NCBI GenBank assembly: GCA_910588875.1
Contig: CAJURT010000019.1
Location: 1 to 64,000, forward strand
DNA: 64,000 nt
Source of the DNA: an uncultured Lachnospiraceae bacterium
Lineage (GTDB): Bacteria > Bacillota > Clostridia > Lachnospirales > Lachnospiraceae
Direction of reading: 5' to 3'
The notes below the pieces were generated by a model, which saw only the letters and a program-made list of their open reading frames with translations, was not told the origin of the DNA and did no database searches. Positions 8,841 to 17,970 of this stretch are shown here, piece after piece. Every line of letters starts with the position of its first letter. Position 1 is the stretch's first letter. A program made the position numbers and the translations under genes.

Positions 8841-10245
8841 CCTCCCCTTCCGGGCCGCTTCCCCGCAGGATGAAACTCATGCAGGTCCCTTTGCCCTTCT
8901 CACTGTCTATCTTCAGCCTGCTGCCGTGCAGAGCCAGGATCTCCGCACATAAAGCCAGGCCCAGTCCGGCGCCGTTTCTGCTTCGCGAGCGGGATTTGTC
9001 CACCATGTAAAATGCCTGTGTGACCTTCTCCTGCTCCTCCCTGGGGATGCCCTCGCCGTAATCCCGTACCGAGAAACGGTATTTATTTTTCCTCAGGCAG
9101 CCGCGGATCTCAATCACGCCTCCGGGCTCCGATGCCTTGCAGGCATTGTCAATCAGGTTAATCAGCACGGATTTGATCAGGTTCGGCTCTGCCAGCAGCA
9201 TGGCGCCCTCATATTGGAACCGGAACCTCATGGTCCTGTTGTTCACATACATATCGTGGAGATATTGGAACAGAGGCTCTGCCGGGACTTCCTGCAGCTT
9301 AATGTCCCCATGCCGGGTAACCATGATCTCAAGGAGCCGGAAGGACATGGCCTCCAGCCGTTTCCCCTCCGTGTAGATATAATTGGCGGACAGGAAACGC
9401 TTCTCCTCATCCAGACGGTGGGAACGAAGCATATCCGCATAGCCAATGATCGCAGTCAGCGGCGTTTTCAGTTCATGGGCAAAGGCAGCCACAAAATCCT
9501 CCCTTGCCTGGATCTCCTTCTGCAGCATCCCAATGTTGTCCTCCAGGGCATTGGCCATCCGGTTAAAATCCAGTGTCAGCTGCCCCAATTCGTCGTCGCT
9601 GACCTTTTTTGCCCGGTAGGCATATTCCCCCTCTGCCATCCTCCTGGTGGCCCGGGTTAAAAGCCGGATGGGCCGGGTCAGCCAGGAGGAAATGCCATGC
9701 ATGATAACGGTGCCGAGAACCAACATAAGCACCGTCACCCGCCGGTATACCAGAAAACCCAGTGCACGTTCCCGGAACACCTCCGTCACATCCCGCATGG
9801 TCTCCAGGTACAAGATCCGGTCCAAAGCCCTGGCAGCCATGCAGGTCTGCACAAAATACTGCCCTTCCAGGCAGATGACCTGCCAGGTGTTTTCCTCCTG
9901 GCCTGTCTCTGCCAGCAGCGCGCCGTCCCCTCCGAAATCACTGCTTTCATAGATCATCTGCCGGTTCTCATCCGAGATCCGCAGCCTCCGGCTGCTGCCT
10001 CCGTTTTCCAGGTTACGGGCAATCTCCTCAATGGTCCGGTCTGCCAGTACATGATATTTCGCCGGGGCATTCAGGGCCGCCGTCTCAAAGGCAAAGCGGA
10101 GGATCCTGCTTTCCTCCATCGCCTGCCCTGTCTCCCGCTCCATGGAGGTCTGAAACACGGAATTGACAAAATAGAACCCGCTGAACCCCAGGGCCAGGGC
10201 CAGTATGATAACCGTGCACAACAGCAGCTTCCGCGAGAATTTCAT
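8824..10245 (-). CDS. sensor histidine kinase
   Basis: A 473-residue membrane kinase. Transmembrane segments lie at about 8-29 and 166-186, with an extracytoplasmic sensor of about 135 residues between them. HAMP spans about 187-238. The phospho-acceptor histidine is His257 in FAHELKTPLTAIIGYADM. The ATP-binding N box (NLIDNACKASEPGG) and G boxes (RDYGEGIP, GAGLGLALC) are intact. Its start codon overlaps the stop of the response regulator in an ATGA, so the two form a coupled pair. Position inside a cell-envelope operon suggests it senses wall or envelope state, which is inference. Confidence 0.93.
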   Translation of the reverse strand: MKFSRKLLLCTVIILALALGFSGFYFVNSVFQTSMERETGQAMEESRILRFAFETAALNAPAKYHVLADRTIEEIARNLENGGSSRRLRISDENRQMIYESSDFGGDGALLAETGQEENTWQVICLEGQYFVQTCMAARALDRILYLETMRDVTEVFRERALGFLVYRRVTVLMLVLGTVIMHGISSWLTRPIRLLTRATRRMAEGEYAYRAKKVSDDELGQLTLDFNRMANALEDNIGMLQKEIQAREDFVAAFAHELKTPLTAIIGYADMLRSHRLDEEKRFLSANYIYTEGKRLEAMSFRLLEIMVTRHGDIKLQEVPAEPLFQYLHDMYVNNRTMRFRFQYEGAMLLAEPNLIKSVLINLIDNACKASEPGGVIEIRGCLRKNKYRFSVRDYGEGIPREEQEKVTQAFYMVDKSRSRSRNGAGLGLALCAEILALHGSRLKIDSEKGKGTCMSFILRGSGPEGEGGRRG

Positions 10246-10901
10246 TGTGGCACCTCTAACCGGTAGCCCACCTTATACACCGTCACCAGGCAATTTTCCC
10301 ATCCCAGCTTTTTGCGCAGCCTCTGCACATGCAGGTCCACCGTGCGGCTGTCGCCGGAATATTCCCCGTCCCACACCTTTTCATACAGGGTCTCCCGGAA
10401 CAATGCCACATTTTTATTGCGGATGAACAGAACCAGCAGGCCGAATTCCTTGTTCGTCAGTTCCACCATCCTGCCGCCCTGCAGCACCTGGTGCGCCTCC
10501 ACATCCACCACCACATCCCCGGCCGACAAAATATGGCCTGCTTTATGGTAACGGCGAAGCACTGCCTCCACCCGGGCCACCAGTTCCACCATGTCAAAGG
10601 GCTTCACCAGATAATCATCTGCCCCCAGCTTCAGCCCCTTCACCCGGTCCTTCACCTCATAGCGCGCAGTGATAAAAATCACCGGGATCTGCAAAGGGCG
10701 GATATATTCCATGATATCATACCCGTCCACGCCCGGCAGCATCACATCCAGCAGGATCAGGTCATATTTGCCTTCCTCAATCATGCGGATCCCCTCCACC
10801 CCGTCCTGGACGGATGTGCAGTGGTATCCTGCTGCCGAAAGGTTCAAATCAATCAGGTCGCAAATCGGTTTCTCATCATCTACAATCAGGATTTTAATCA
10901 T
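10242..10901 (-). CDS. OmpR/PhoB family response regulator
   Basis: A 219-residue response regulator. The receiver domain (1-115) has the acidic pair DDE at 8-10, the phospho-acceptor Asp52 in LLDVMLPGVDGYD, and KPFD near residue 101. The winged-helix DNA-binding domain is at about 125-219, with the usual end VDLHVQRLRKKLG...VTVYKVGYRLE. The ATG at 10901 follows GGGGGGAGGAAA; the 13 codons before it are not part of the family. It overlaps the upstream gene by 8 nt and the kinase by 4 nt. Confidence 0.94.
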   Translation of the reverse strand: MIKILIVDDEKPICDLIDLNLSAAGYHCTSVQDGVEGIRMIEEGKYDLILLDVMLPGVDGYDIMEYIRPLQIPVIFITARYEVKDRVKGLKLGADDYLVKPFDMVELVARVEAVLRRYHKAGHILSAGDVVVDVEAHQVLQGGRMVELTNKEFGLLVLFIRNKNVALFRETLYEKVWDGEYSGDSRTVDLHVQRLRKKLGWENCLVTVYKVGYRLEVPQ

Positions 10902-12150
10902 TTTCCTCCCCCCATCCCCAGTATGACCGTGCCAGCACAATCAGTTCCTCCATCGTCGTCTCCTCCCCGCACTGATAGAGGCTCTTTAGTTTTGTGTCTT
11001 CCACAAATCCCCCGGTTCTCTGGTAATAGATTGTGTAGCCCTTTTCTGTCAGCATCTCCCCGGAGGGCGTGTCGTAAGTATAGCGTGCCAGGGCCACCAG
11101 GTCCTTAAGGCCATCCCCGTCGATGTCCTGGCAGGCAATGCCCAGGATTTCATACAGGTTTTCAAATTCCCCCATGGGCTGGAAGTTCCAGGCAACCCTG
11201 CCCTCTTTGTTGACCAGGTAAACCATAAAAATATGGTATTCCGCCAGCTTATAGTAGCCCGGCACAACCAGAAGTTCCCCCAGCTTTTCAAAATCCGCAT
11301 GGGAGGCATACCCCGGCTCCTCCACAAAACCATATTCTTCCAGTTCTTTTCTCGTCGCCGCTGTGTACAAAGCCTCCACCGGCTCCCCCTCCGCCGCAAA
11401 AGACAGGATCTGCCTCACGCTTTTGTTCATGCCATAGCGGTTAATACGGCCTGACAGCCGCCAGTCCCGGTAAAAACCCTCCTCTCCCTGGAAAAGCACG
11501 TCCCCCACTTTATAGGATGCACCTGTCCCGTCCTCCTGGGTATTGCACACCGTAATCAGTACCACGTCCTGCCGTCCGTCCCCATCCATATCAGGAAAGG
11601 ATACCGCCGCCACGCCTCTGCATCCCTGCCTTAGCCTGCCCGGTACCTGGCCGTTCGCCCCCAGCTGTTCCGTCCAAAACACAATTTCCCCTCCCTCCCC
11701 CGGCTCTGCAAAAAAAAGTACCAGCCGGCGGTATTGGGGATCCAAGGCAGGAATCAGAAAAACCTCCCCCCTTCCGGCAACCTCCAGAGGGAAAATCTGC
11801 TCTTCCACCATCAGCAGGCCTGCCTCCCCAATCTCCTCCCTCCTGCGGATTGCGCCCATCCGGCCAAGAAAAGCCTCATATTCCCGGATCTCCTCAAGTT
11901 CCTCTTCCTCCATCGCCAACTCTCCCGGCGGGCCGGCAAATGCCCCCTCACGGGCCTCTTCCCCCGCCTCCTGCCTGCTTTCTTCCTGCCTGTTTTTTGT
12001 GTCTTGCTGTTCTTTTCCCCCATTATGCCACAGGCTGAATGCACCTGCCGCCACAGCAATCCCGGCAATCACCAGGAACCCCCGGATCCTTCTTACCGGG
12101 CGCCGCCTGCTCCTTCCCTTATCCCCCTTGGCAAAACCCAGGCCACTCAT
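10894..12150 (-). CDS. membrane protein with FG-GAP/VCBS-like repeats
   Basis: A 418-residue protein with a basic N-terminus, one transmembrane segment (about 23-41), a Glu/Arg-rich region to about 95, and an extracytoplasmic domain. Two stretches, DMDGDGRQDVV near 187 and DIDGDGLKDLV near 350, match the calcium-binding loops of FG-GAP/VCBS beta-propeller repeats. Function is unknown; it probably binds a ligand at the surface. Its start overlaps the CapA gene stop as ATGA, and its stop overlaps the response regulator start, so it is embedded in the operon. Confidence 0.8.
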   Translation of the reverse strand: MSGLGFAKGDKGRSRRRPVRRIRGFLVIAGIAVAAGAFSLWHNGGKEQQDTKNRQEESRQEAGEEAREGAFAGPPGELAMEEEELEEIREYEAFLGRMGAIRRREEIGEAGLLMVEEQIFPLEVAGRGEVFLIPALDPQYRRLVLFFAEPGEGGEIVFWTEQLGANGQVPGRLRQGCRGVAAVSFPDMDGDGRQDVVLITVCNTQEDGTGASYKVGDVLFQGEEGFYRDWRLSGRINRYGMNKSVRQILSFAAEGEPVEALYTAATRKELEEYGFVEEPGYASHADFEKLGELLVVPGYYKLAEYHIFMVYLVNKEGRVAWNFQPMGEFENLYEILGIACQDIDGDGLKDLVALARYTYDTPSGEMLTEKGYTIYYQRTGGFVEDTKLKSLYQCGEETTMEELIVLARSYWGWGEEND

Positions 12151-13364
12151 TCCACCTCCCTCTCCTTTCCGGCCGGTGCCACTGTCCCGTCTGCCTCAAT
12201 AGCCACACCGTAGGAAATACTTTCCATGTGGCTAAAAAATTCCTGCCGGTCAGCCTCATCCGCCAGCATCCTGGTATATCCTGCCCCGGAGGTTCCCGGG
12301 ATCAGGCGCAGAACCGGCTCACCGGCGCCGTCCCAGTCCACCTGCAATAAAGCTGTCCTGGGAATCGAACTTCCAAACACAAAATTCCCCAGGCTATAAA
12401 CGATTGGCTTGCCATTGTGGTATTCTATTCCCTGAAGCACATGCGGATGCGCCCCCACCACCAGGTCCGCCCCGGCATCAATCATCTGCCTTGCCATCCT
12501 CCTCTGATATTCCTGCGGCCACTCCTCTTTTTCAATCCCCCAGTGGATGTAAACCACCACAAAATCATTTTCCTGCCTCTGCTTCCCTATTTCCTCCAGG
12601 AGCACTGCCATATCATAGGCCGCCAGCATCCCGGGAGATTTGCCTCCTGCCGCCCAGTCCGAGGACGGAATCACCCTGGTGGCACCGATCACTGCGGCCT
12701 GCTTGCCCTTTTGCCCGATTATCACCGGCTTCCTTGCCAGTTCCAGATCCGCCCCTGCGCCGGTATGTCGGATCCCTGCCTGATCCAGGGTCTCACAGGT
12801 ATCCAGGAGGGCCTCCCTCCCGAAGTCCAGGGCATGATTATTGGCCAGGGTTACCCCGTCAATCCCCATCTCCTGAAGCAGCGATACCCTCTCCGGCGGC
12901 AGCCGGAAGGTAAACTGCTTATCCAAAACCTTCTCCCCCCGGTTGCTGAACGGGAATTCCTGGTTGGCCATAAAGAAATCCCCTTCCTCTATCACCTCCC
13001 GGTACCCCTGGTCCAGTACCCCCTGGATCCCCCCTGCCTTCTCATAAGCATTCAGCACATGGTCTGACAAGAACACATCCCCTGCAAACAGAAGCGCCAG
13101 GGAATCCTCCTTCTCTTCTGCCTCCTCCCCCTCGGGGATGCCTTCCACAACAATCTCCGGGCTGTCCTGCTCTGAAATCACAATTTCCTGAGGCTGTCCC
13201 TTTCCCTGTTCCCGGCCGGTCCCCTCCCTCTGCTCCAGGGTATCCGGGTATTTGGGTATGCTGACCTTTTCGTACTGCTTTGCCTGGCAGCCGGTGGCCA
13301 GGGCAAGGAGGCTCCCTGCTGCAAACAGCCATCTTCTTATTTCTTTTTTCATCATCTGCCCCAC
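12147..13364 (-). CDS. CapA family lipoprotein (PGA_cap metallophosphatase fold)
   Basis: A 405-residue lipoprotein. The signal LLALATGCQAK has a lipobox cysteine near residue 26. The rest matches the CapA/poly-gamma-glutamate synthesis family: FAGDVFLSDHVL, MANQEFPFSNRG, TLANNHALDFG, VYIHWGIEKEEWPQEYQ, VVGAHPHVLQGIEYHNGKPIVYSLGNFVFG. The calcineurin-like metal ligands are visible in these. The frame opens with GTG at 13364, which has AGGAAAG about 6 nt upstream; ATG codons three and four codons later are alternatives. It likely acts on a cell-surface polymer. No capB/capC genes are nearby, so capsule synthesis is not implied. Confidence 0.88.
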   Translation of the reverse strand: MGQMMKKEIRRWLFAAGSLLALATGCQAKQYEKVSIPKYPDTLEQREGTGREQGKGQPQEIVISEQDSPEIVVEGIPEGEEAEEKEDSLALLFAGDVFLSDHVLNAYEKAGGIQGVLDQGYREVIEEGDFFMANQEFPFSNRGEKVLDKQFTFRLPPERVSLLQEMGIDGVTLANNHALDFGREALLDTCETLDQAGIRHTGAGADLELARKPVIIGQKGKQAAVIGATRVIPSSDWAAGGKSPGMLAAYDMAVLLEEIGKQRQENDFVVVYIHWGIEKEEWPQEYQRRMARQMIDAGADLVVGAHPHVLQGIEYHNGKPIVYSLGNFVFGSSIPRTALLQVDWDGAGEPVLRLIPGTSGAGYTRMLADEADRQEFFSHMESISYGVAIEADGTVAPAGKEREVE

Positions 13365-13432
13365 TGGCTTTCCTGTTTTTCAAAGGGGCATCTCCATTCA
13401 CATGGAAACGCCCCATAGGTATCCGCCCTCAT

Positions 13433-14251
13433 TCAGGGGGAAATCCAAATTCCCCCTTCTCCCACATAATAACCGTCCGGCGTCCTTGTATTTGCCATCA
13501 ATGCTCCGTCCGGACCGCAATAATACCAATTCCCATTCTGCAGAATCCAGCCGTAACGGATATAACCGGCTTCGTTAAAACAATACCACTTGTTGTCAAT
13601 ACTCAGCCAGCAGCCATAAGGATACGTGCCGTCCCCATACTGGTACCACCAGCCATTCTGGTCCAGGCACCAGTGGTTCCCGGAACCGGTCACTACCCCG
13701 GGCCCGTTTGCATAGCTGCCAAAGCCCCCGGCTCCCGGGCCGCTACGGTAAACATTGCTATATCCGCCAGGCACTCCCGGGCCCCGGCCCGTGTCATAGC
13801 CGTTATTGTCAGAGGAATCCCAGCCGCTTAGGTCCTCCGCCTCATCTGCAGAGACATACCAGCTGTCCGAACTTACCCAGTCCCCCTTCTGCGACCCGCT
13901 CCCCACTGCCCTCACTTCAAAATAATAATTGCCCCGCCGGTTGATGCGGCTGCCAAAATAATAATAAGATTCACTTGTTGTCCGGGTTGATGCCACAGAG
14001 GAACTCCCCCGGTACAGACGGACCTCATAACGTTTTGCAGAAGGGTTGTTGTCCCAGACTGCCGTCCCGTCGGACTCATCCCACCTAAGCCCTGTTACTG
14101 CCAGGCTGACTTCCGCCCCCGAACTCTCTGCTGCCCATGCCTGCCTTTCACAGCCCATGCAAACGGCGAATGAGAAAAACAAAAGCCATGCCAGCAGCTG
14201 TAGGGCTGCCTTGTAAGGTAAGTTCCTTTTCCTTGTCCCTAATCTCCCCAT
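13433..14251 (-). CDS. secreted protein with C-terminal cell-wall-binding repeats (short paralog)
   Basis: A 272-residue exported protein. A signal peptide (about 15-40) precedes an FN3-like beta-sandwich region (about 50-145), a Gly/Ser/Asn-rich linker and C-terminal choline-binding-type repeats: QNGWWYQYGDGTYPYGCW, NKWYCFNEAGYIRYGWI, NWYYCGPDGALM. These aromatic repeats usually hold proteins to wall teichoic acid or polysaccharide. It is a shorter paralog of the next gene upstream: both share W-DE-...AVW-N-A--YEVRL-RGS and YYFEVRAVGSGS--GDW. The start at 14251 has AAAGGG 5 nt upstream; an earlier ATG at 14296 would overlap the upstream gene. Confidence 0.8.
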   Translation of the reverse strand: MGRLGTRKRNLPYKAALQLLAWLLFFSFAVCMGCERQAWAAESSGAEVSLAVTGLRWDESDGTAVWDNNPSAKRYEVRLYRGSSSVASTRTTSESYYYFGSRINRRGNYYFEVRAVGSGSQKGDWVSSDSWYVSADEAEDLSGWDSSDNNGYDTGRGPGVPGGYSNVYRSGPGAGGFGSYANGPGVVTGSGNHWCLDQNGWWYQYGDGTYPYGCWLSIDNKWYCFNEAGYIRYGWILQNGNWYYCGPDGALMANTRTPDGYYVGEGGIWISP

Positions 14252-14283
14252 ATCAACCCTTTCCCCGGCTTTGCCCTGCCTGA

Positions 14284-15480
14284 TTACCGGATCCACGCAC
14301 CGTCCCCGCCTACATAATATCCGTCCGGTGTACGCGCATTCACCAGCATTGCCCCGTTCTCCTCACAGTAATACCACTGGCTGCCGGACTCGATCCACCC
14401 ATGGCGGAGATATCCTGCTTCGTCAAAGCAATACCAGCTTCCGTCAATCTTTGCCCATGTCCCGGAAAGCCAGCTGCCGTCCCCCAAACGGAACCACCAC
14501 CCCTTCTGGTCCTCCATCCAGCGCTCATCCTTATTGGCCGTAAGTTCTCCCTCACGGGTTGCGATGGCCGTCTTCCCGCCGCTGCTGGCAGTCTTGGTGC
14601 TTCTTCTCCCGGAACTTGACCCTGAATCCTCCTCGTCATCATACGCATTGTCCGGGTCAAACTCCTCATCACTGTAATACCCTTCCTGAGGCTTTGAGGA
14701 AGTGGATGGGCTGACTGTTTCCTTATCTCCACCATCCGGAGAACCGTCCCCTTCCTCCTCTGTTTTGTCTGCTTCCGGGTTCCATCTCTTGGAAGACTCC
14801 CAGTCCCCCCGGGAGGAACCGCTGCCTATGGCACGCACCTCAAAATAATAACTTCCGCCCTGCTTCATCTGGCTGGAAAACCGGTAGGAAGTGTCAGAGG
14901 AGGAACGGAGCGTCACAAAAGACACCTGGTCGCTGCCCCTGAAAAGGCGCACCTCATATCCCCTGGCCTCCGGGTTCTCTTCCCACTGGGCGGCCATTTT
15001 CTGTTTGTTCCAGCGCACCCCATCCACAGACAGGTTCTCCTCGTCCAGTTCCCCCAGCCTTACGGTCAGGTATAACTCAGTCCCTCTCTCCTTCTTCCTT
15101 GCCGACACATATTCCACATCCTCGCCGGAAAAAGAGAACAGGTCTTCGCCCGTCTCGTCGAAGTAATAGCCATCCTCAGCGTACAAAAAGATCTCCAGTT
15201 TCGGGCGGACTCCGCCTGCCCAGTCACCGGAAGCATTCAGTACCTCCACGCCCTCCACGCTATACTCGCTGTCCTCGGTTTCCACATCCACCTCACTGTT
15301 GCTTCCCCCCGTCTCGATCTGGGATTCAAAGATGAGGGACACCTCCTCAATGGGTTCCCCCTCCCTCGCTGCAAATGCCGTGCCTGCCCATACGGCGGCC
15401 AAAAGCATAGCCGCACTTATGCCAATACCCTTGCGGATCCAGGCGGCATCCCTGTTTTTCTTCCTGATTTTCATTCCCAT
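14284..15480 (-). CDS. secreted protein with C-terminal cell-wall-binding repeats (long paralog)
   Basis: A 398-residue exported protein with a signal peptide ending near AAVWAGTAFAA (about residue 38). It has two beta-rich domains, the second FN3-like and related to the downstream paralog, then an acidic Ser-rich linker and three cell-wall-binding repeats (QKGWWFRLGDGSW, GSWYCFDEAGYLRHGWI, QWYYCEENGAML). It is the first gene of the minus-strand operon that continues through the CapA protein and the two-component system. Function is probably a surface adhesin or scaffold; no catalytic domain is visible. Confidence 0.8.
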   Translation of the reverse strand: MGMKIRKKNRDAAWIRKGIGISAAMLLAAVWAGTAFAAREGEPIEEVSLIFESQIETGGSNSEVDVETEDSEYSVEGVEVLNASGDWAGGVRPKLEIFLYAEDGYYFDETGEDLFSFSGEDVEYVSARKKERGTELYLTVRLGELDEENLSVDGVRWNKQKMAAQWEENPEARGYEVRLFRGSDQVSFVTLRSSSDTSYRFSSQMKQGGSYYFEVRAIGSGSSRGDWESSKRWNPEADKTEEEGDGSPDGGDKETVSPSTSSKPQEGYYSDEEFDPDNAYDDEEDSGSSSGRRSTKTASSGGKTAIATREGELTANKDERWMEDQKGWWFRLGDGSWLSGTWAKIDGSWYCFDEAGYLRHGWIESGSQWYYCEENGAMLVNARTPDGYYVGGDGAWIR

Positions 15481-15548
15481 AGTTCGTTTTCTTTCCCTTA
15501 TTTTAAATTTAGGCCCTTCTCCTGAATGTGCCGGTACACTATGTAACC

Positions 15549-15577
15549 ATTATAGTTCAAAATGTAGGATTTCACAA
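15549..15577 (-). promoter_or_regulatory. predicted promoter of the surface/two-component operon
   Basis: On the minus strand, TTGTGA (15572-15577) and TATAAT (15549-15554) with a 17-nt spacer, about 70 nt before the first gene of the seven-gene operon that ends at 8007. Confidence 0.7.
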
Positions 15578-15607
15578 TAAAAACCTGATCTTCCGGCCCT
15601 TTTCCCC

Positions 15608-16666
15608 TCACCCGAATATCTTCAGGTAATATTGGGGAAGGAACAGGTTCCCAAGTTTCCCAAACTCCGGGACATATTTTCCGATATCCAGGAATACCGG
15701 GCAGAATACCAGGCTCCCTACCAGGAAAAACGGGATCAGGCAGCAGACCAGTGCTTCCCTGGGGCAGGCTATCCTCACCGCCCAGGAAAATCCGGTCACC
15801 AGGATCCCATAAAAGGCCAGCGCCGTCATCTCAAAACCCATATGCCAGGCCGTCCCTCCGCTTAACAGGGCCAGATATCCCGATACGGCGGCTAAAAACA
15901 CGGGCGCCCCCATGGCTGCCATCCGGCACAGGCTCCGGCTCCCATAAGGGACAGCCAAAAACAGCCCCCGCCTCTCATCCGCCAGGCTCATGGCCGCGCT
16001 GTAAAGCCCAATCACAAACAGATATACCGCCACAATCCCGCGTACAGGGAATACCATCGCCTCCGGGACTTCCTTCGTGGCCTCCCCCTGCCGGTCAACA
16101 TACTCATAGGTAAAATGGAAAGTACTGCCGTTCTCCCTCCATTTGTCATAGAGAAGGCCTGCCTCCTTTTCCACCCCCGCCTCCTGTAGCTTTTCCGCCA
16201 CATACTGCCCGAACAGTTCCGGGTCATACTTCTCAATCATAGCCGCAAACACCGTCTCCGAGGACAGACTTGCCGCAATGGTGGAGGGAGCGGAATAGAC
16301 TCGGATGCTCCTCTTAAAATCATGGCGGTCCAGTTTTTCCTTCAGCCCCTCCGAAATCACGTAGCCGCACTCCGCCCTGCGGGATGCCACCTCATCCTTT
16401 ACCTGCTGCTCATCCTCACAGAGGTAAAACCGAAACAGCCCTTTCTCTTCCTGCCTTTCTGCCAGCGCCTCTGCCAACTGCTGCTCCAATGACCCTTCCG
16501 TCCCCTGCTCCGCACAAACTGCGATATCAAGCCCGGCCTCCCCTTCCTTCTGGGATCCCCGGATCAGGAATGTCCCCACCGGCAGCAACAGCAAGATCAC
16601 CAAAAAAGATTTTCTGTGCAAATGCCTTTTGCAGGATAGGAAAAACCACATCCATGCTCTGCCCAT
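15608..16666 (-). CDS. ABC-2 type transporter permease
   Basis: A 352-residue membrane protein of the ABC-2 permease type. An N-terminal transmembrane segment (about 21-37) is followed by a large extracytoplasmic domain (to about 205) and a cluster of about five hydrophobic segments at the C-terminus. This is the YhgE/ABC2_membrane_3 layout. It is the last gene of the carAB/ABC operon and should pair with the permease just upstream and the ATPase at 19922-20614. The substrate is unknown. Confidence 0.8.
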   Translation of the reverse strand: MGRAWMWFFLSCKRHLHRKSFLVILLLLPVGTFLIRGSQKEGEAGLDIAVCAEQGTEGSLEQQLAEALAERQEEKGLFRFYLCEDEQQVKDEVASRRAECGYVISEGLKEKLDRHDFKRSIRVYSAPSTIAASLSSETVFAAMIEKYDPELFGQYVAEKLQEAGVEKEAGLLYDKWRENGSTFHFTYEYVDRQGEATKEVPEAMVFPVRGIVAVYLFVIGLYSAAMSLADERRGLFLAVPYGSRSLCRMAAMGAPVFLAAVSGYLALLSGGTAWHMGFEMTALAFYGILVTGFSWAVRIACPREALVCCLIPFFLVGSLVFCPVFLDIGKYVPEFGKLGNLFLPQYYLKIFG

Positions 16667-16704
16667 GCCATCTGACCTCCCTCACAACTCATAGATATCT
16701 GCCA

Positions 16705-17940
16705 TCAGCCTTCCCGCCTTTCCAAAAGGATAGCCAAAAGGGAACAAACCAGCAACAGCCCCATCAGCTTCCCTGGCGCCGCAAACGACCAGTCCCTGGC
16801 CAGGATCATCTGCACCCCCTCCATCAGCACTGCCGATGGCATGGCCGGTACCAGGCGCTGCAATGTCCTGGGCAGAAAGACGGCCGGCAAAAAACCGCCC
16901 GCCAGAAAATGCTGTGCCGTCACCGTCAAAAACAGCAGCATAATCCCTCCGAGAAGGGAGCCGGCTGCCTGGTAGATAACCACCACCAGCGACGCCGCTG
17001 CCAGGCAAACCAATAAAAGGGCCAGACAGGCCGCCGCTGCCGGAAATATCCCCCGGGATGCGCCTCCCACCGTTCCGGGATTCAGCAGTTCAGACAGCCC
17101 CGGCATCTTTTTTGCTGCCAGGATTGCCACCAGGGTCATCAGAAAAAAGAGGCTCCCCAGGCTAAAAATCTTCCCCCATACCCTGCTGCCGCTTCCGGCA
17201 CCGGAAAGAGTCAGCTTGCGCCGCATCACCGGTGAAAAGGGCAGCAGATACCCGGATACCGGGATGGCCAGCAGCAATAAAAACAATACATATGCACTGA
17301 TCCCATAAAATACCGGCACCTCCACGTCCCCTGTGGCACTGACTTTCAGATGGCGGAAATAGTCCTCCCGCGGCAGGCTGTAGGACAAAAAGATCTGGTT
17401 CAGATCCCGTTCCAGTTCCGGGACTAAGGCCTCCATGCCAACCATCCGGTAAAGTTCATTGCCAGCATAAATCCCTGCCTGGGAGGCACCCAGGATCTTC
17501 GCCCCCGCCTCCGTAAGTTCCCGGAAAATGCGGCTTTCCAGCCAGTTATTTCCCGGCAGCAGAATTCTCACCGCCGGATTGCTCCCGTCCATGATCCCCT
17601 GGATCAGGCCCTCCGGCATATCCATCACTGCACTCAATTTCCCCGTTTTCAGGGCCTCTATGCTCTCTTCCTCTTCCATATACTGAAAATCACACAGGCT
17701 CTTTACACTGTCAAGGGAACTGATCATTGAGACCATCTGCCTGGCCAGCGCATCCTCCTTCGGCAGCACCACTCCCACTGCGACACGCCCCGCCGCCGCA
17801 TCCCCGTACAAGGCACGTCCTGCCAAAAGGGCAATCGCGCCCGCCAAAAACAGCAGCGCGATTGCCCCCGCAAACATCTGTGGAAATCTCCGGTATGCTC
17901 TTTTCATTTCCAATTTCCAAAAAACCAGGCACATCCGCAT
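16705..17940 (-). CDS. ABC-2 type transporter permease
   Basis: A 411-residue ABC-2 permease with the same layout as its downstream neighbour: one N-terminal membrane span (about 25-45), an extracytoplasmic domain, then five or more spans from about residue 215. Two different permeases and one ATPase suggest a heterodimeric exporter. It lies about 30 nt after the zinc-ribbon protein gene, with a GGGG-type ribosome binding site before the ATG. Confidence 0.8.
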   Translation of the reverse strand: MRMCLVFWKLEMKRAYRRFPQMFAGAIALLFLAGAIALLAGRALYGDAAAGRVAVGVVLPKEDALARQMVSMISSLDSVKSLCDFQYMEEEESIEALKTGKLSAVMDMPEGLIQGIMDGSNPAVRILLPGNNWLESRIFRELTEAGAKILGASQAGIYAGNELYRMVGMEALVPELERDLNQIFLSYSLPREDYFRHLKVSATGDVEVPVFYGISAYVLFLLLLAIPVSGYLLPFSPVMRRKLTLSGAGSGSRVWGKIFSLGSLFFLMTLVAILAAKKMPGLSELLNPGTVGGASRGIFPAAAACLALLLVCLAAASLVVVIYQAAGSLLGGIMLLFLTVTAQHFLAGGFLPAVFLPRTLQRLVPAMPSAVLMEGVQMILARDWSFAAPGKLMGLLLVCSLLAILLERREG

Positions 17941-17970
17941 ATCCTTATTCCCCGATCCTTCTTCCAGGCA

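Noticed and set aside
12147..13364. Poly-gamma-glutamate capsule locus
   Set aside because: Only a CapA-type gene is present; capB, capC and capE partners are missing, and the family has many non-capsule members.
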